NCBI GenBank assembly: GCA_934700265.1
Contig: CAKUXH010000038.1
Coordinates: forward strand, 1-9,705
DNA length: 9,705 nt
Reading direction: 5' to 3'
Source: an uncultured Opitutales bacterium
GTDB lineage: Bacteria > Verrucomicrobiota > Verrucomicrobiia > Opitutales > UBA9783
The notes under the pieces are model-generated. The model was not told where the DNA came from, searched no databases, and saw only the letters and a list, made by a program, of their open reading frames with translations. Position numbers and translations under genes: made by a program. Positions 1-7,108 of this stretch are shown here, piece by piece (the first letter of the stretch is position 1; each line of letters opens with the position of its first letter).

Positions 1-206
1 AACGAACTGCAATTTGACCAATCAATTGATTGTAATGTTGAAAAAAATGTAGCATCACCACAAATAATATTAGCGACAAGGCTGTCATTTAACTGTTTTA
101 CAATATTTTCATCTTTTTCAATAAGAACGACGTTATGACCTTGTTGTAAAAGCGTTTTACAAATAGACAAACCAACTTCTCCTGCCCCAGCGATTACAAA
201 TTGCAT
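1..206 (-). CDS. trkA: TrkA-type potassium uptake regulator, N-terminal fragment (runs off window)
   Basis: The 68 N-terminal residues of a cytoplasmic, NAD(H)-binding RCK/KTN-domain protein are visible. In known systems TrkA binds the Trk/Ktr potassium channel and gates it in response to nucleotides. The sequence opens with a beta strand and glycine loop, FVIAGAGEVG (GxGxxG, residues 3-12). A second strand follows, ending VVLIEKD (about 32-38), where the acidic residues would bind the adenosine ribose. A third strand, ANIICGDAT (about 48-56), is typical of TrkA. The start is the ATG at 206; there is no clear Shine-Dalgarno site. The gene follows the pilin-like gene by 43 bases on the same strand, so it may be read from that transcript. 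A weak alternative promoter in the gap (TTGATC, 18-bp spacer, TATGAT on the minus strand) cannot be excluded. The C-terminal part lies outside the window, so it is unknown whether there is one RCK domain or two. Confidence 0.82.
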   Translation of the reverse strand, partial: MQFVIAGAGEVGLSICKTLLQQGHNVVLIEKDENIVKQLNDSLVANIICGDATFFSTLQSIDWSNCSS

Positions 207-249
207 AACCTATATCCAAATCATAAAGCTTTATTGTTGTCAAGATCAA

Positions 250-918
250 CTACCAAAGACGTCCTTTGGTATCATATGCGTGAGTATGAGGTGGAACTGC
301 TTCTTGTATATAAGTTGTTGGGCGGCCTGTTTTGTAATTGATGAGTTGATCTTTTAAAGTTTTAAAAAACTTTATATGCCCATCTAGAAAGACAACAAAG
401 CCACCTTCGGTTCCGTATAGACTATCTTCTTCCCAAAGTCCTGTTTCAATATTGAGACCTTTGGAATATAATAAGGGTGTTTTTTCTAAGGGAAGATTTG
501 GAGAGATAGGAGTTAAGCAGACCCAACTTAGTGACAAATTATTGAAATCATCTAAAATTTTTTGAGATTTATCAATAATAACTCTGTTATCTGTGACAGA
601 TATATTGGCTAAAGCTGAAACATAACATGAAACATTATTGATGCCACCTAACTGTGCAAGAGTAACTGCCCAGTCATTGCTTGAGTGAATGTTGGCAAAA
701 TTATGCAAGGCTGATTCATTGTTTTGTAACGATTGAAAGTACGACAATGCGATTTGTCTTAAATTATGAGAATCTTTCGATAGATGAACCTTTCGTACTA
801 TTTGATTAGCGATAGGAAATAAAAAGCCTGAAAAAATCGCAATGATCGTTAAAACGGTAAGAAATTCTATAATGGTAAAACCGTTAGTTATATTTAATTT
901 TTTAAAATTTCTTCCCAT
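250..918 (-). CDS. Type IV pilin / type II secretion pseudopilin-like protein with DGH element
   Basis: A 222-residue protein with a class III (prepilin) signal. A short basic leader (MGRNFKK...) is followed by G13|F14, where prepilin peptidase should cut and methylate, then the hydrophobic helix FTIIEFLTVLTIIAI with the conserved Glu at mature position 5 (E18). The stretch NLRQIALSY (52-60) and the C-terminal FLDGHIKFF (177-185) resemble proteins of the prepilin-type 'H-X9-DG' group that is abundant in Planctomycetes, Verrucomicrobia and Lentisphaerae. The family His ten residues before the Asp is Gly here (G169), so the match is partial. It is expected in the inner membrane or an extracellular filament. 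The ATG at 918 lies 25 bases inside the end of the upstream VC0807-family gene, suggesting translational coupling. No pilus assembly genes are nearby, so it is an orphan pilin locus. The pilin-type N terminus is certain; the exact role is not. Confidence 0.8.
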   Translation of the reverse strand: MGRNFKKLNITNGFTIIEFLTVLTIIAIFSGFLFPIANQIVRKVHLSKDSHNLRQIALSYFQSLQNNESALHNFANIHSSNDWAVTLAQLGGINNVSCYVSALANISVTDNRVIIDKSQKILDDFNNLSLSWVCLTPISPNLPLEKTPLLYSKGLNIETGLWEEDSLYGTEGGFVVFLDGHIKFFKTLKDQLINYKTGRPTTYIQEAVPPHTHAYDTKGRLW

Positions 919-1619
919 GATAATTCAGAAAGCTTTTTTACTTGTGTAAAAAACCGCCAAACAATAACAAGTAATCCTATAGTGGCTGGGACAGCAATAA
1001 TTACAAAACTCCATCCAGTTAATAAGCCAAGCTCATGATTAAATTCAGCGCTTCCAGCAGGATGTATAACTAGAAAGCGAGCGAGTAAATAGTTTAAAAT
1101 AGCACTGAAAAAAAACAGACTTGCTAATGCCCATTCGTACAAAATAATATTTTTTTTAAGTATGTTTTCGTTGTTTTTTTGTTTTATTACTTCTAGAATG
1201 TGATTTGCATAACAAAATTGTTCATTAAGAAGAAATTTCGGTAAAAAAGGCGGTTTGTTAAATATTCTAAAAAATACAAGCGTACATCCCATAATAAGTG
1301 GAAGTAACATTTCATTAATGGCAAGCCATTGATTAGAACCTTCAAACAATCCTACGCTGCCTTTTACAGTAATACTGATAAGTCCCAAAAAAGAAATCCA
1401 GTTAAAGTGAGCTTCACGGTACCAATCTAATAACCCATAAGATAAAGGGCAAGCAATGGCAATTGCTAAGGAAGCTTTAGGGGATAATGGGAACCAAACA
1501 TGTCCTTTCATGAGGAGTATTGTAGGAAGACAAAGGTTGAAAAAAAGTTCCCAAAGTAAAGATTTTTCTTGTTTTTTATTATTTGTTTTTGGATTTAATG
1601 GTTGTTTTTCACTTGTCAT
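894..1619 (-). CDS. VC0807-family multipass membrane protein
   Basis: A 241-residue integral membrane protein with a basic, polar N-terminal tail (1-20) and about six predicted helices (roughly 24-38, 46-64, 73-92, 98-120, 158-184 and 198-222). The N-terminal half has the look of the VC0807 family: N-x-C-L-P near 28-32, then ALAIA..PLSYG..D around 50-65 and N-W-I-S-F-L-G-L around 73-80. Members are uncharacterised, so no substrate or reaction can be given. The start ATG at 1619 is preceded by a weak AAAGAGA stretch. Its 3' end overlaps the pilin-like gene, and it is divergent from the nuclease gene across a 39-base gap. A membrane assignment is secure. The family name rests on remembered motif resemblance only. 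Confidence 0.7.
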   Translation of the reverse strand: MTSEKQPLNPKTNNKKQEKSLLWELFFNLCLPTILLMKGHVWFPLSPKASLAIAIACPLSYGLLDWYREAHFNWISFLGLISITVKGSVGLFEGSNQWLAINEMLLPLIMGCTLVFFRIFNKPPFLPKFLLNEQFCYANHILEVIKQKNNENILKKNIILYEWALASLFFFSAILNYLLARFLVIHPAGSAEFNHELGLLTGWSFVIIAVPATIGLLVIVWRFFTQVKKLSELSWEEILKN

Positions 1620-1666
1620 TGTTCTCTTTGGATCTTTAATATTAGTTATTGTAAAAATATGGTCAA
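1613..1666. promoter_or_regulatory. Candidate back-to-back overlapping promoters between divergent genes
   Basis: The gap between the two divergent starts is only 39 bases, so promoters must overlap the coding ends. On the plus strand TTGTCA (1613-1618), a 16-bp spacer and TTTAAT (1635-1640) would start transcription near 1647, about 12 bases before the nuclease ATG. On the minus strand TTGACC (1661-1666), a 16-bp spacer and TAATAT (1639-1644) could serve the VC0807-family gene. The two -10 boxes overlap, so polymerases could compete. In such AT-rich DNA, box matches of this quality arise by chance. Confidence 0.3.
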
Positions 1667-3668
1667 GGTGTTTTTATGTGAAACCGCAGGAGAATGTTTT
1701 TCTCAATTGCATAAAATAATAGAAAAGGAAAGTTCCTGTTGCGTTTTATTTCCGAATGATCATTTTTACGATTTATTTACGTATCATTATCCTCAAATGG
1801 ATGTAAATTTTTTATTTACGCCAAGGAAATTATTGCAGGTTTTAAGTAAGGAAGCTATTAGCAAATCGGTAGTTTATATTTTTAAGGATTATACGGAAGA
1901 TATAGATCCTAATTTATTTTTTTTGGATTCAACGATAGGAGAAGATAGAAACTACTTTGATGGGCTTGGCTTTTTAACAGAAAATTTAAAAGAAGTAACA
2001 ATAAATTTTGATTCTTGCATTTTGTATGGATTTTTTCCTAAAAATGTTTTGGGTGTGTTAATAGAAAAATTGGAAAAGATATTTAAAACAATTTTTTTTA
2101 TAAAACGTGATTTTAAAAAAAATTTGCTATGTTCATTTTCGAATATAAAATCTTACCATGTTGAAAATGTTACTGAAGAAAAACTTTGGATTCAAAAGCG
2201 TTTAAGGAAGGATATTCCTTTTGTAAATTGTTCTGTAACTCAATTTAGGCAATTATTTCAAAAAGATTGCGATGTTATATTAAATCGTTGGTTGGCCTGG
2301 CAGGAGGCTTGCTCATTAGGAAGTTTTTTGATATATCTTAGAGGGGTAGTTCAAGAGAATGAATTATTTGAAGTGTATAAAAAGGATTTAAAAGAAGCCT
2401 ATAGTCAATGTTTGATCGAAGATTTCCGTGTGTTAAAGCAATATTTAATTGAGCATGATAAATTGTGGATAAAAGATTTTATATATGAAGAGTTTCCTTC
2501 ATGTTCGAACTTTTGTGCCTATCTTCAGGTTTTAAAAAACACACCATTTGCTTCAATTCTTACGGAAAGGGATTATGAGCTGCTATCCAAGTGCTTAAAA
2601 CCATGCACAGCAATACAATTTTTTGCTTATCTGCGAAGGATTATAAAAAGTAATGTAGGTTCTTTAGATAAGAGGATGTTAAAATGGGAACAAGCTGTTT
2701 ATTTGCCAATAAAAGATTGTTATCTTACCTGTGCGTTAGATGGGATAGAGGCTAAAAATCAACTGGCTTGGTTGTTTGAACTTGAGAAGGGTGGTGCTGT
2801 GATAGAGGTTTGTGCCTCTTTAAAGGATGAAAAAGGAACCGTTCAGAAACCTTTATTGGAAGCGAATATCAAAGAAACATTTTTTAATAAATTTTCTGAA
2901 AATAAAAAAGTGATTGAAAATTGTTTTTGTTTACCACCAACATGTATAAAGTTTTCCTGTAAGGCTTGGGAGCGATTTCATTTGTGTCCTCGTCGTACGT
3001 GGTTGGATTTAGTTTTAAAAGTAGATACTTGTTTGGTAGATAATCATTGTTTGAAGGCAAAAGTTTTGGGGGAATGGGTACATGATAATCTTCAATTTAA
3101 AAGTCAGCCGAAAACATTCAAAGATTGGCAGGAAAATATTAAAAAGAATGCGGCTCTACGTTGGCAAAAATTAAATGCACATTTGGGGCAATTACTTCCC
3201 TATATCTTTGTGCAGTGGCATGAGAGGGCTTTGACTTTAAGTTATACCATGGCGAAAGCTTGTGAAGATCTTTGGAAAGATGAATGGCAGCTCTTTTCAG
3301 AATATTCTTTACCTAAAAATGCTGAAAATAAGGGACGTATAGATTTATTGGCCGTAAAGGCTAATCAAGCAATTATTATCGATTATAAGACGACTGCGCA
3401 TTATTCATTTAGTATGCAGCAAATAGGACGTGGTTATGGTTTACAACTGCTATTGTATGGTCGTCAGCTTCAGAAAAGATACGAAAATGTTATTTTGAGA
3501 GTTGTAGATAAAAACGGGAATAATTTAGCTTTGAATCTATCTGATATCACAGAATCGGTTCATGGGATAGAGCTGTGGATGAAAAAATTTATTGAAACTG
3601 GGGTATACGATGCTTTGCCAGAAGAAAAGCTAGAAACATTACCTTTGGCTTGGATGAAAAATACCTAA
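1659..3668 (+). CDS. AddB/RexB-like PD-(D/E)XK nuclease with a degenerate helicase-like N-terminal region
   Basis: A 669-residue protein taken from the ATG at 1659; an in-frame upstream start at 1602 would run into the divergent gene and adds an unconvincing Cys-rich leader. The C-terminal third is a RecB-family nuclease: FSCKAWERF..CPRR (432-446), G471-x-x-V-H475, E548, G559-R-I-D562, D575-Y-K577, and Q596-x3-Y600. This is the full active-site set for double-strand-end processing. The first 430 residues resemble the inactivated helicase part of AddB-type subunits. LCETAGECF near the start sits where a P-loop would be but has no GKT, followed by CVLFPND. It is much shorter than a classical AddB (about 1150 residues). 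It lacks the C-terminal Cys cluster that, with the Cys before PRR, holds an Fe-S cluster in AddB. No AddA-type helicase is present in the window. Likely role (inference): recombination or repair. Confidence 0.78.
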   Translation: MVKVFLCETAGECFSQLHKIIEKESSCCVLFPNDHFYDLFTYHYPQMDVNFLFTPRKLLQVLSKEAISKSVVYIFKDYTEDIDPNLFFLDSTIGEDRNYFDGLGFLTENLKEVTINFDSCILYGFFPKNVLGVLIEKLEKIFKTIFFIKRDFKKNLLCSFSNIKSYHVENVTEEKLWIQKRLRKDIPFVNCSVTQFRQLFQKDCDVILNRWLAWQEACSLGSFLIYLRGVVQENELFEVYKKDLKEAYSQCLIEDFRVLKQYLIEHDKLWIKDFIYEEFPSCSNFCAYLQVLKNTPFASILTERDYELLSKCLKPCTAIQFFAYLRRIIKSNVGSLDKRMLKWEQAVYLPIKDCYLTCALDGIEAKNQLAWLFELEKGGAVIEVCASLKDEKGTVQKPLLEANIKETFFNKFSENKKVIENCFCLPPTCIKFSCKAWERFHLCPRRTWLDLVLKVDTCLVDNHCLKAKVLGEWVHDNLQFKSQPKTFKDWQENIKKNAALRWQKLNAHLGQLLPYIFVQWHERALTLSYTMAKACEDLWKDEWQLFSEYSLPKNAENKGRIDLLAVKANQAIIIDYKTTAHYSFSMQQIGRGYGLQLLLYGRQLQKRYENVILRVVDKNGNNLALNLSDITESVHGIELWMKKFIETGVYDALPEEKLETLPLAWMKNT

Positions 3669-3693
3669 AAAAGGGTATTCCTTTTTTAGGTAT
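3661..3693. terminator. Bidirectional intrinsic terminator between convergent genes
   Basis: A perfect 14-bp inverted repeat (ATACCTAAAAAAGG at 3661-3674 paired with CCTTTTTTAGGTAT at 3680-3693) encloses a 5-base loop, GTATT. The TAA stop of the nuclease gene (3666-3668) lies inside the left arm. Read on the minus strand, the stem is followed by TTTTC, which with the stem's AT base makes a U-rich exit, so it should end the Nudix transcript about 20 bases after its stop. On the plus strand the U-run is within the stem and termination is less certain. Confidence 0.85.
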
Positions 3694-3712
3694 AAATGTT
3701 AAATAAAGATAT

Positions 3713-4834
3713 CTATTTTTGGGCTTCAATGTTTGGATTATGTGCGCATTGAATAAGTGTATTTGTAAGTTTACCATTTCTATAATCAAGGTAATCTTGC
3801 AATATTTGTTTATGATCGAAAGCCATTTTATCCATAGGAAGTTTATCTAAAGGATATATGGTAGCTTTAGCTGCATCGCTATCTCCAACAGGTTTTATGT
3901 CATCAACACGAGCAATATGGATAACATCGATCATACGCTTTCTCGGGTCGCGAACTGGATCAGAGTAAACCTTAAATTGGCGCAAATCTTTGATATTAAG
4001 ATGACATTCTTCTTGCATCTCACGTTTTGCGGCTTCTGCGACTGATTCTCCGTATTCTACATGGCCTCCAGGAATGGCTAATCCAAAAGGTGCTTTGCCG
4101 CGTTCAATTAAAACGACTCCTTTAAAAATACCTTTTTCGTAGACTTCTACAATAACGGATGCTGCAAGAAATAAAGGTTCTACTTTATATTCTAATTCTT
4201 TGCGATCTCTTTGTTCTCGTTCTGTAAGTGCACGAGGCGTTACAGCATTTTTTTCTGTTTTAGCAATTGCATCGTTTTGAGTGATTTTAAACTGTAAAAA
4301 ATCTTTTAAAATTTCTCTATGATCAAAGGTCATTTTATCCCATGGAATTTTATCAATGGGACAAATAAACGCATGTTTTGCATCAGTTCCTGCATATAAT
4401 TTAATATCATCAACGCGGGCAGTAAAGACTGTGTCAACAACATGATATCGAGGGTCTCTACGTGGGGCTGAATAAACTTTAAATTGATCTAAGTTAGAAA
4501 CGGCTAAAATTCCACACTCATCAAGCAACGTTCTTTTAGCACACTTTTCTGCTGTTTCATTAAGACGAATAAAACCTCCAGGAAGGGCATACCCTTCAGG
4601 GGTGCGTCCGCGTTCTACGAGTACAATGCCTGCAAGCTGCCCTTTTTCATAAGCCGTTGTAATGATAGAAGCAGCTAGATAAGGACATCTTTGTTTGGGT
4701 CTAACATTCTCTTTAAGGTCAGTTGTTGAAGCAGCATTTGCGTCCTCTTGTGTTGTAGTGGCTTGTGTAGTTAGAACTCCTAGGAAGAATAGACTAGAAG
4801 TAACTTTTATTGTTTTAGAAAATAAACTTGGCAT
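3713..4834 (-). CDS. Exported tandem Nudix hydrolase (two Nudix domains)
   Basis: A 373-residue protein from the ATG at 4834; a longer TTG start at 4870 would bury the signal peptide. The N terminus, MPSLFSKTIKVTSSLFFLGV, looks like a Sec signal peptide with possible cleavage near residue 24 (TQA) or 34 (ANA). Two homologous Nudix domains follow (about 53-183 and 223-353), sharing YEKG..GvVLiERG, PGG, FKVYS-x-P-x-RDPR, ARVDDIK and DKM-x-FDH. In domain 2 the Nudix box is nearly complete: G257, E263, R271-E272, E275-E276, with H278 in place of the last Gly. In domain 1 the box reads R101-T-L-L-D105-E106, losing the Glu after Arg and replacing one metal-binding Glu by Asp, so it may be inactive. 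The P-x-RDPR segment after the box is seen in ADP-ribose pyrophosphatase-type Nudix proteins, so a nucleoside-diphosphate substrate is a fair guess. Export is an inference from the N terminus. Confidence 0.82.
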   Translation of the reverse strand: MPSLFSKTIKVTSSLFFLGVLTTQATTTQEDANAASTTDLKENVRPKQRCPYLAASIITTAYEKGQLAGIVLVERGRTPEGYALPGGFIRLNETAEKCAKRTLLDECGILAVSNLDQFKVYSAPRRDPRYHVVDTVFTARVDDIKLYAGTDAKHAFICPIDKIPWDKMTFDHREILKDFLQFKITQNDAIAKTEKNAVTPRALTEREQRDRKELEYKVEPLFLAASVIVEVYEKGIFKGVVLIERGKAPFGLAIPGGHVEYGESVAEAAKREMQEECHLNIKDLRQFKVYSDPVRDPRKRMIDVIHIARVDDIKPVGDSDAAKATIYPLDKLPMDKMAFDHKQILQDYLDYRNGKLTNTLIQCAHNPNIEAQK

Positions 4835-4877
4835 ATAAAATGCTTTAAAATATTGAAAAAGATTTTGCAAGAAATTT

Positions 4878-6740
4878 ATGCGTTTTTATTTTAATCGATC
4901 AATATTTAATGAGAAAAAAATCCCTATTTATTGGAAGAATTTAATGATGGGATTGCTTGAGCAATCGCAAGCATTTGAAAGAAATTTTTGTTATATTGAT
5001 GTTGGGAATTCGGCAAAGACATGTTTGTTATACTCTGATAATGAAGAGAAAAATATGTTGGCTTGTGATTTTAATATTTCAGTAATTGGGGCATTAAATG
5101 GTGGTAAAAATAATTTCTGTTGGGGTTCTGATTATAAAGATGAATGCTTAAAAAAGAAAATAATTTCTTTTTTACCGTGTGTAAAATCTACAAGGCGAAA
5201 AGGTGATGCAGATAAAATTATTTTTCTGATTGATAAGTCGATTCATTTGAAAACACAAATGTTGATAGAATATTTATCGAATTTATTTAAAAATACAGAT
5301 AAGTATGTATCTGATGAAATTGAATGGGCAAATTTTTCAGATATAGAGAAGAATATTCTGCAGTGTAAAAAATTTATTTCTTTTTCGAATAATAAAATTT
5401 TAAACCAGTATTTTTCAGTTTTGCTTGGGAAAAACTTTATACTTTGTATGGATGATAAATCTTCACCTTTACGCTATGCTTGTGTTAATATGTGCCATCC
5501 AAGCTTAATGTGTAAAAAAGAAAGCCCTTTTGAAAAAAAATGTGAATTAAAATATGATTCTGTTACATCTTTTTTCAGGAATCTAATTACTGAAATAAAA
5601 GAAAATTATGAAGATGTTGAGGGTGAAATTTCTTTAGAAATGGTTTTGAAAGATGTTGAAAGACAATGTTTGCAAATAGAACAGGATCGGGATGAAAAGA
5701 ATTACATTGATAAAATTAAAATAAAAAGTATTGCATTGCCTTTTTCTTTGGTGGGGTGGGCTGAAAATAAGAGAAGTTTGTCAGAATTAATGTCTTTTGT
5801 TGAAAAACATAAAGACAACGAAGCTATGAGGAAATTGCTATTGTCTTATCTCTTAGTTTATACTCCATTGGATTATTGGAAATATATTGAAGCGTATTTC
5901 GCAAATGATTTAGATTTTTCTTTGGAGTTTAGGAAAAATATAGAACTCATAAGTAAAAATTCTTCGCGAGATTATATTTTTAAGTGGGCTTGTGGAACTT
6001 ATATTAGAGCATTAAAATGTGAGAAAGTTTACAAATGTTCTTGGTCCGAAGGCAGTTTAGCAACCTGTTTGGATTTTGCTTTAAATCATTGCGAGAATGA
6101 AATTTTAGAAAAGGTAAAGCAGCTTTATACCTTAGGAAAATACAAATATGCTCTTGGCTTAAGTCTTGTTGAAGTGTTTGTTGATAATGCTTTGATATTA
6201 AAACAGAAAATGAAAGATGAATTGATAAAAGTTTGTTATCAATTATTAGATTTAGATGAAAAGTTAGGTTTTGGTAATTATGGTGCAAAACTTTTTTATA
6301 CGGTTGTACTGTATTGGTTAGAGGAAAAATATGATCGCATTTTATTACTTTTAGAGCAACAATTTGATGGTGTACAAACACGTGGTTTTTTAGCTAAAAC
6401 AGCTTTGTTTTTGTTAAAACAAAATAAGGCTGATTTTAGAGCTATTGCTAGAAAATTGTTATCGTTAGAGGATAACAGTTTACTGCTAAAAAATCCAGAA
6501 GTACTTCAGTTGAAACAATTGGCATATTTGATATTGAAAGATTTTAACAATGCAGATGTTTGTAGGCGGTATTTGAAAGAAAATAAAAATTATTTTAAAA
6601 TTTTTTATTCAGGGTTTGATAAGTGGTTTTTGCAAAGTTGTATAGAAGATGAGCTAGGTAACTTTATCCGTAAAAAACGGTTTGAGTTTGTTCATAAAGC
6701 TTTAGGGAAAATTTCATGTATATGGGAGGCATTTGAATGA
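4878..6740 (+). CDS. Unknown Cys-rich, largely helical protein of 620 residues
   Basis: I do not recognise this gene. The protein has no signal peptide and no membrane helix, so it is probably cytoplasmic. Residues 35-130 include a beta-rich part with YIDVGNSAKT (39-48). That stretch recalls the first phosphate-binding loop of actin/sugar-kinase-like folds (D-x-G-N-S), but no second motif was found. From about 270 to the end it is mostly amphipathic helix with pairs such as KYKYALGLSLVEVF and LKDFNNADVCRRYL, suggesting a TPR-like or other helical solenoid. It has about 22 Cys (3.5%), high for a cytoplasmic bacterial protein. The gene starts 43 bases from the divergent Nudix gene. A TATAAA at 4834-4839 could be a -10 box, giving a leader of about 30 bases. 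Its stop overlaps the next start (ATGA), so the two products are probably made together. Function unknown. Confidence 0.72.
   Translation: MRFYFNRSIFNEKKIPIYWKNLMMGLLEQSQAFERNFCYIDVGNSAKTCLLYSDNEEKNMLACDFNISVIGALNGGKNNFCWGSDYKDECLKKKIISFLPCVKSTRRKGDADKIIFLIDKSIHLKTQMLIEYLSNLFKNTDKYVSDEIEWANFSDIEKNILQCKKFISFSNNKILNQYFSVLLGKNFILCMDDKSSPLRYACVNMCHPSLMCKKESPFEKKCELKYDSVTSFFRNLITEIKENYEDVEGEISLEMVLKDVERQCLQIEQDRDEKNYIDKIKIKSIALPFSLVGWAENKRSLSELMSFVEKHKDNEAMRKLLLSYLLVYTPLDYWKYIEAYFANDLDFSLEFRKNIELISKNSSRDYIFKWACGTYIRALKCEKVYKCSWSEGSLATCLDFALNHCENEILEKVKQLYTLGKYKYALGLSLVEVFVDNALILKQKMKDELIKVCYQLLDLDEKLGFGNYGAKLFYTVVLYWLEEKYDRILLLLEQQFDGVQTRGFLAKTALFLLKQNKADFRAIARKLLSLEDNSLLLKNPEVLQLKQLAYLILKDFNNADVCRRYLKENKNYFKIFYSGFDKWFLQSCIEDELGNFIRKKRFEFVHKALGKISCIWEAFE
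6724..6729 (+). promoter_or_regulatory. Strong Shine-Dalgarno site for the 122-residue protein
   Basis: GGGAGG lies seven bases before the ATG at 6737, inside the last codons of the upstream 620-residue gene. It is the best ribosome-binding site in the window, where most genes have weak or none. It supports this start and the reality of the small gene, and suggests its product is needed at a higher level than the gene before it. Confidence 0.8.
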
Positions 6741-7105
6741 GGTATTTTGTATTAATTTTTTGTTTAAACTCAATTGTGTGGTCACGACCTTATGTAAAAA
6801 AGTTTTGGAAACCGCTACAGTTTGAAGAAAAATGTACATCATTTGATCGAAAGAATTTGATACCGCTAGATAAGGGAGAGTACAATTTGGGTAAAGAGCT
6901 TCCAGAGAAACCTACAACCGATGAAACAACGATTATTGCAGGTAATATTAATTCTTCGATAGAGAAATTAGTACCTGAAAAATTGTCGGCAGATGCTGTA
7001 ATTTTTTATTTAAAAGATTTAAAAAATTCTAAAGAACGAAAAATTTTATCTACCAACGATAATAATATTTCTGTTAATCCGATTCGACGTATACGAGATA
7101 TTTAA
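6737..7105 (+). CDS. Small probably exported protein of unknown function (122 residues)
   Basis: The product opens with MRYFVLIFCLNSIVWS, a short hydrophobic segment with one Arg in front that fits a Sec signal peptide cut near residue 16. The rest (RPYVKKFWKPLQF... to a basic end, PIRRIRDI) is polar, with no recognisable domain. There is a Lys/Glu/Thr-rich central part (about 55-85) that is probably disordered. No proper lipobox is present: LIFC ends at residue 9, too early and with Phe before the Cys. An uncut membrane anchor is the alternative. The start overlaps the stop of the 620-residue gene by four bases, so the two are likely functional partners. The stop is only three bases from the end of the convergent maf gene. 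I do not recognise the family. Confidence 0.68.
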   Translation: MRYFVLIFCLNSIVWSRPYVKKFWKPLQFEEKCTSFDRKNLIPLDKGEYNLGKELPEKPTTDETTIIAGNINSSIEKLVPEKLSADAVIFYLKDLKNSKERKILSTNDNNISVNPIRRIRDI

Positions 7106-7108
7106 ATT

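Noticed and set aside
1602..1658. Upstream extension of the nuclease by 19 codons
   Set aside because: It would overlap the divergent gene's start, and its residues look like translated promoter sequence. The ATG at 1659 gives a start resembling AddB-type N termini.
1456..1719. Plus-strand open frame of 87 codons
   Set aside because: It is antisense to the VC0807-family gene and overlaps the nuclease start in another frame; no family features and no ribosome-binding site.
3589..3789. Minus-strand open frame of 66 codons
   Set aside because: It spans the terminator hairpin and lies antisense to the nuclease 3' end; no coding character.
4835..4870. TTG-initiated extension of the twin-Nudix protein
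   Set aside because: It adds 12 residues before a good signal-peptide start, with no Shine-Dalgarno site to favour it.
6004..6381. Minus-strand open frame of 125 codons inside the 620-residue gene
   Set aside because: Antisense shadow with random-looking composition; the plus-strand frame is uninterrupted and coupled to the next gene.
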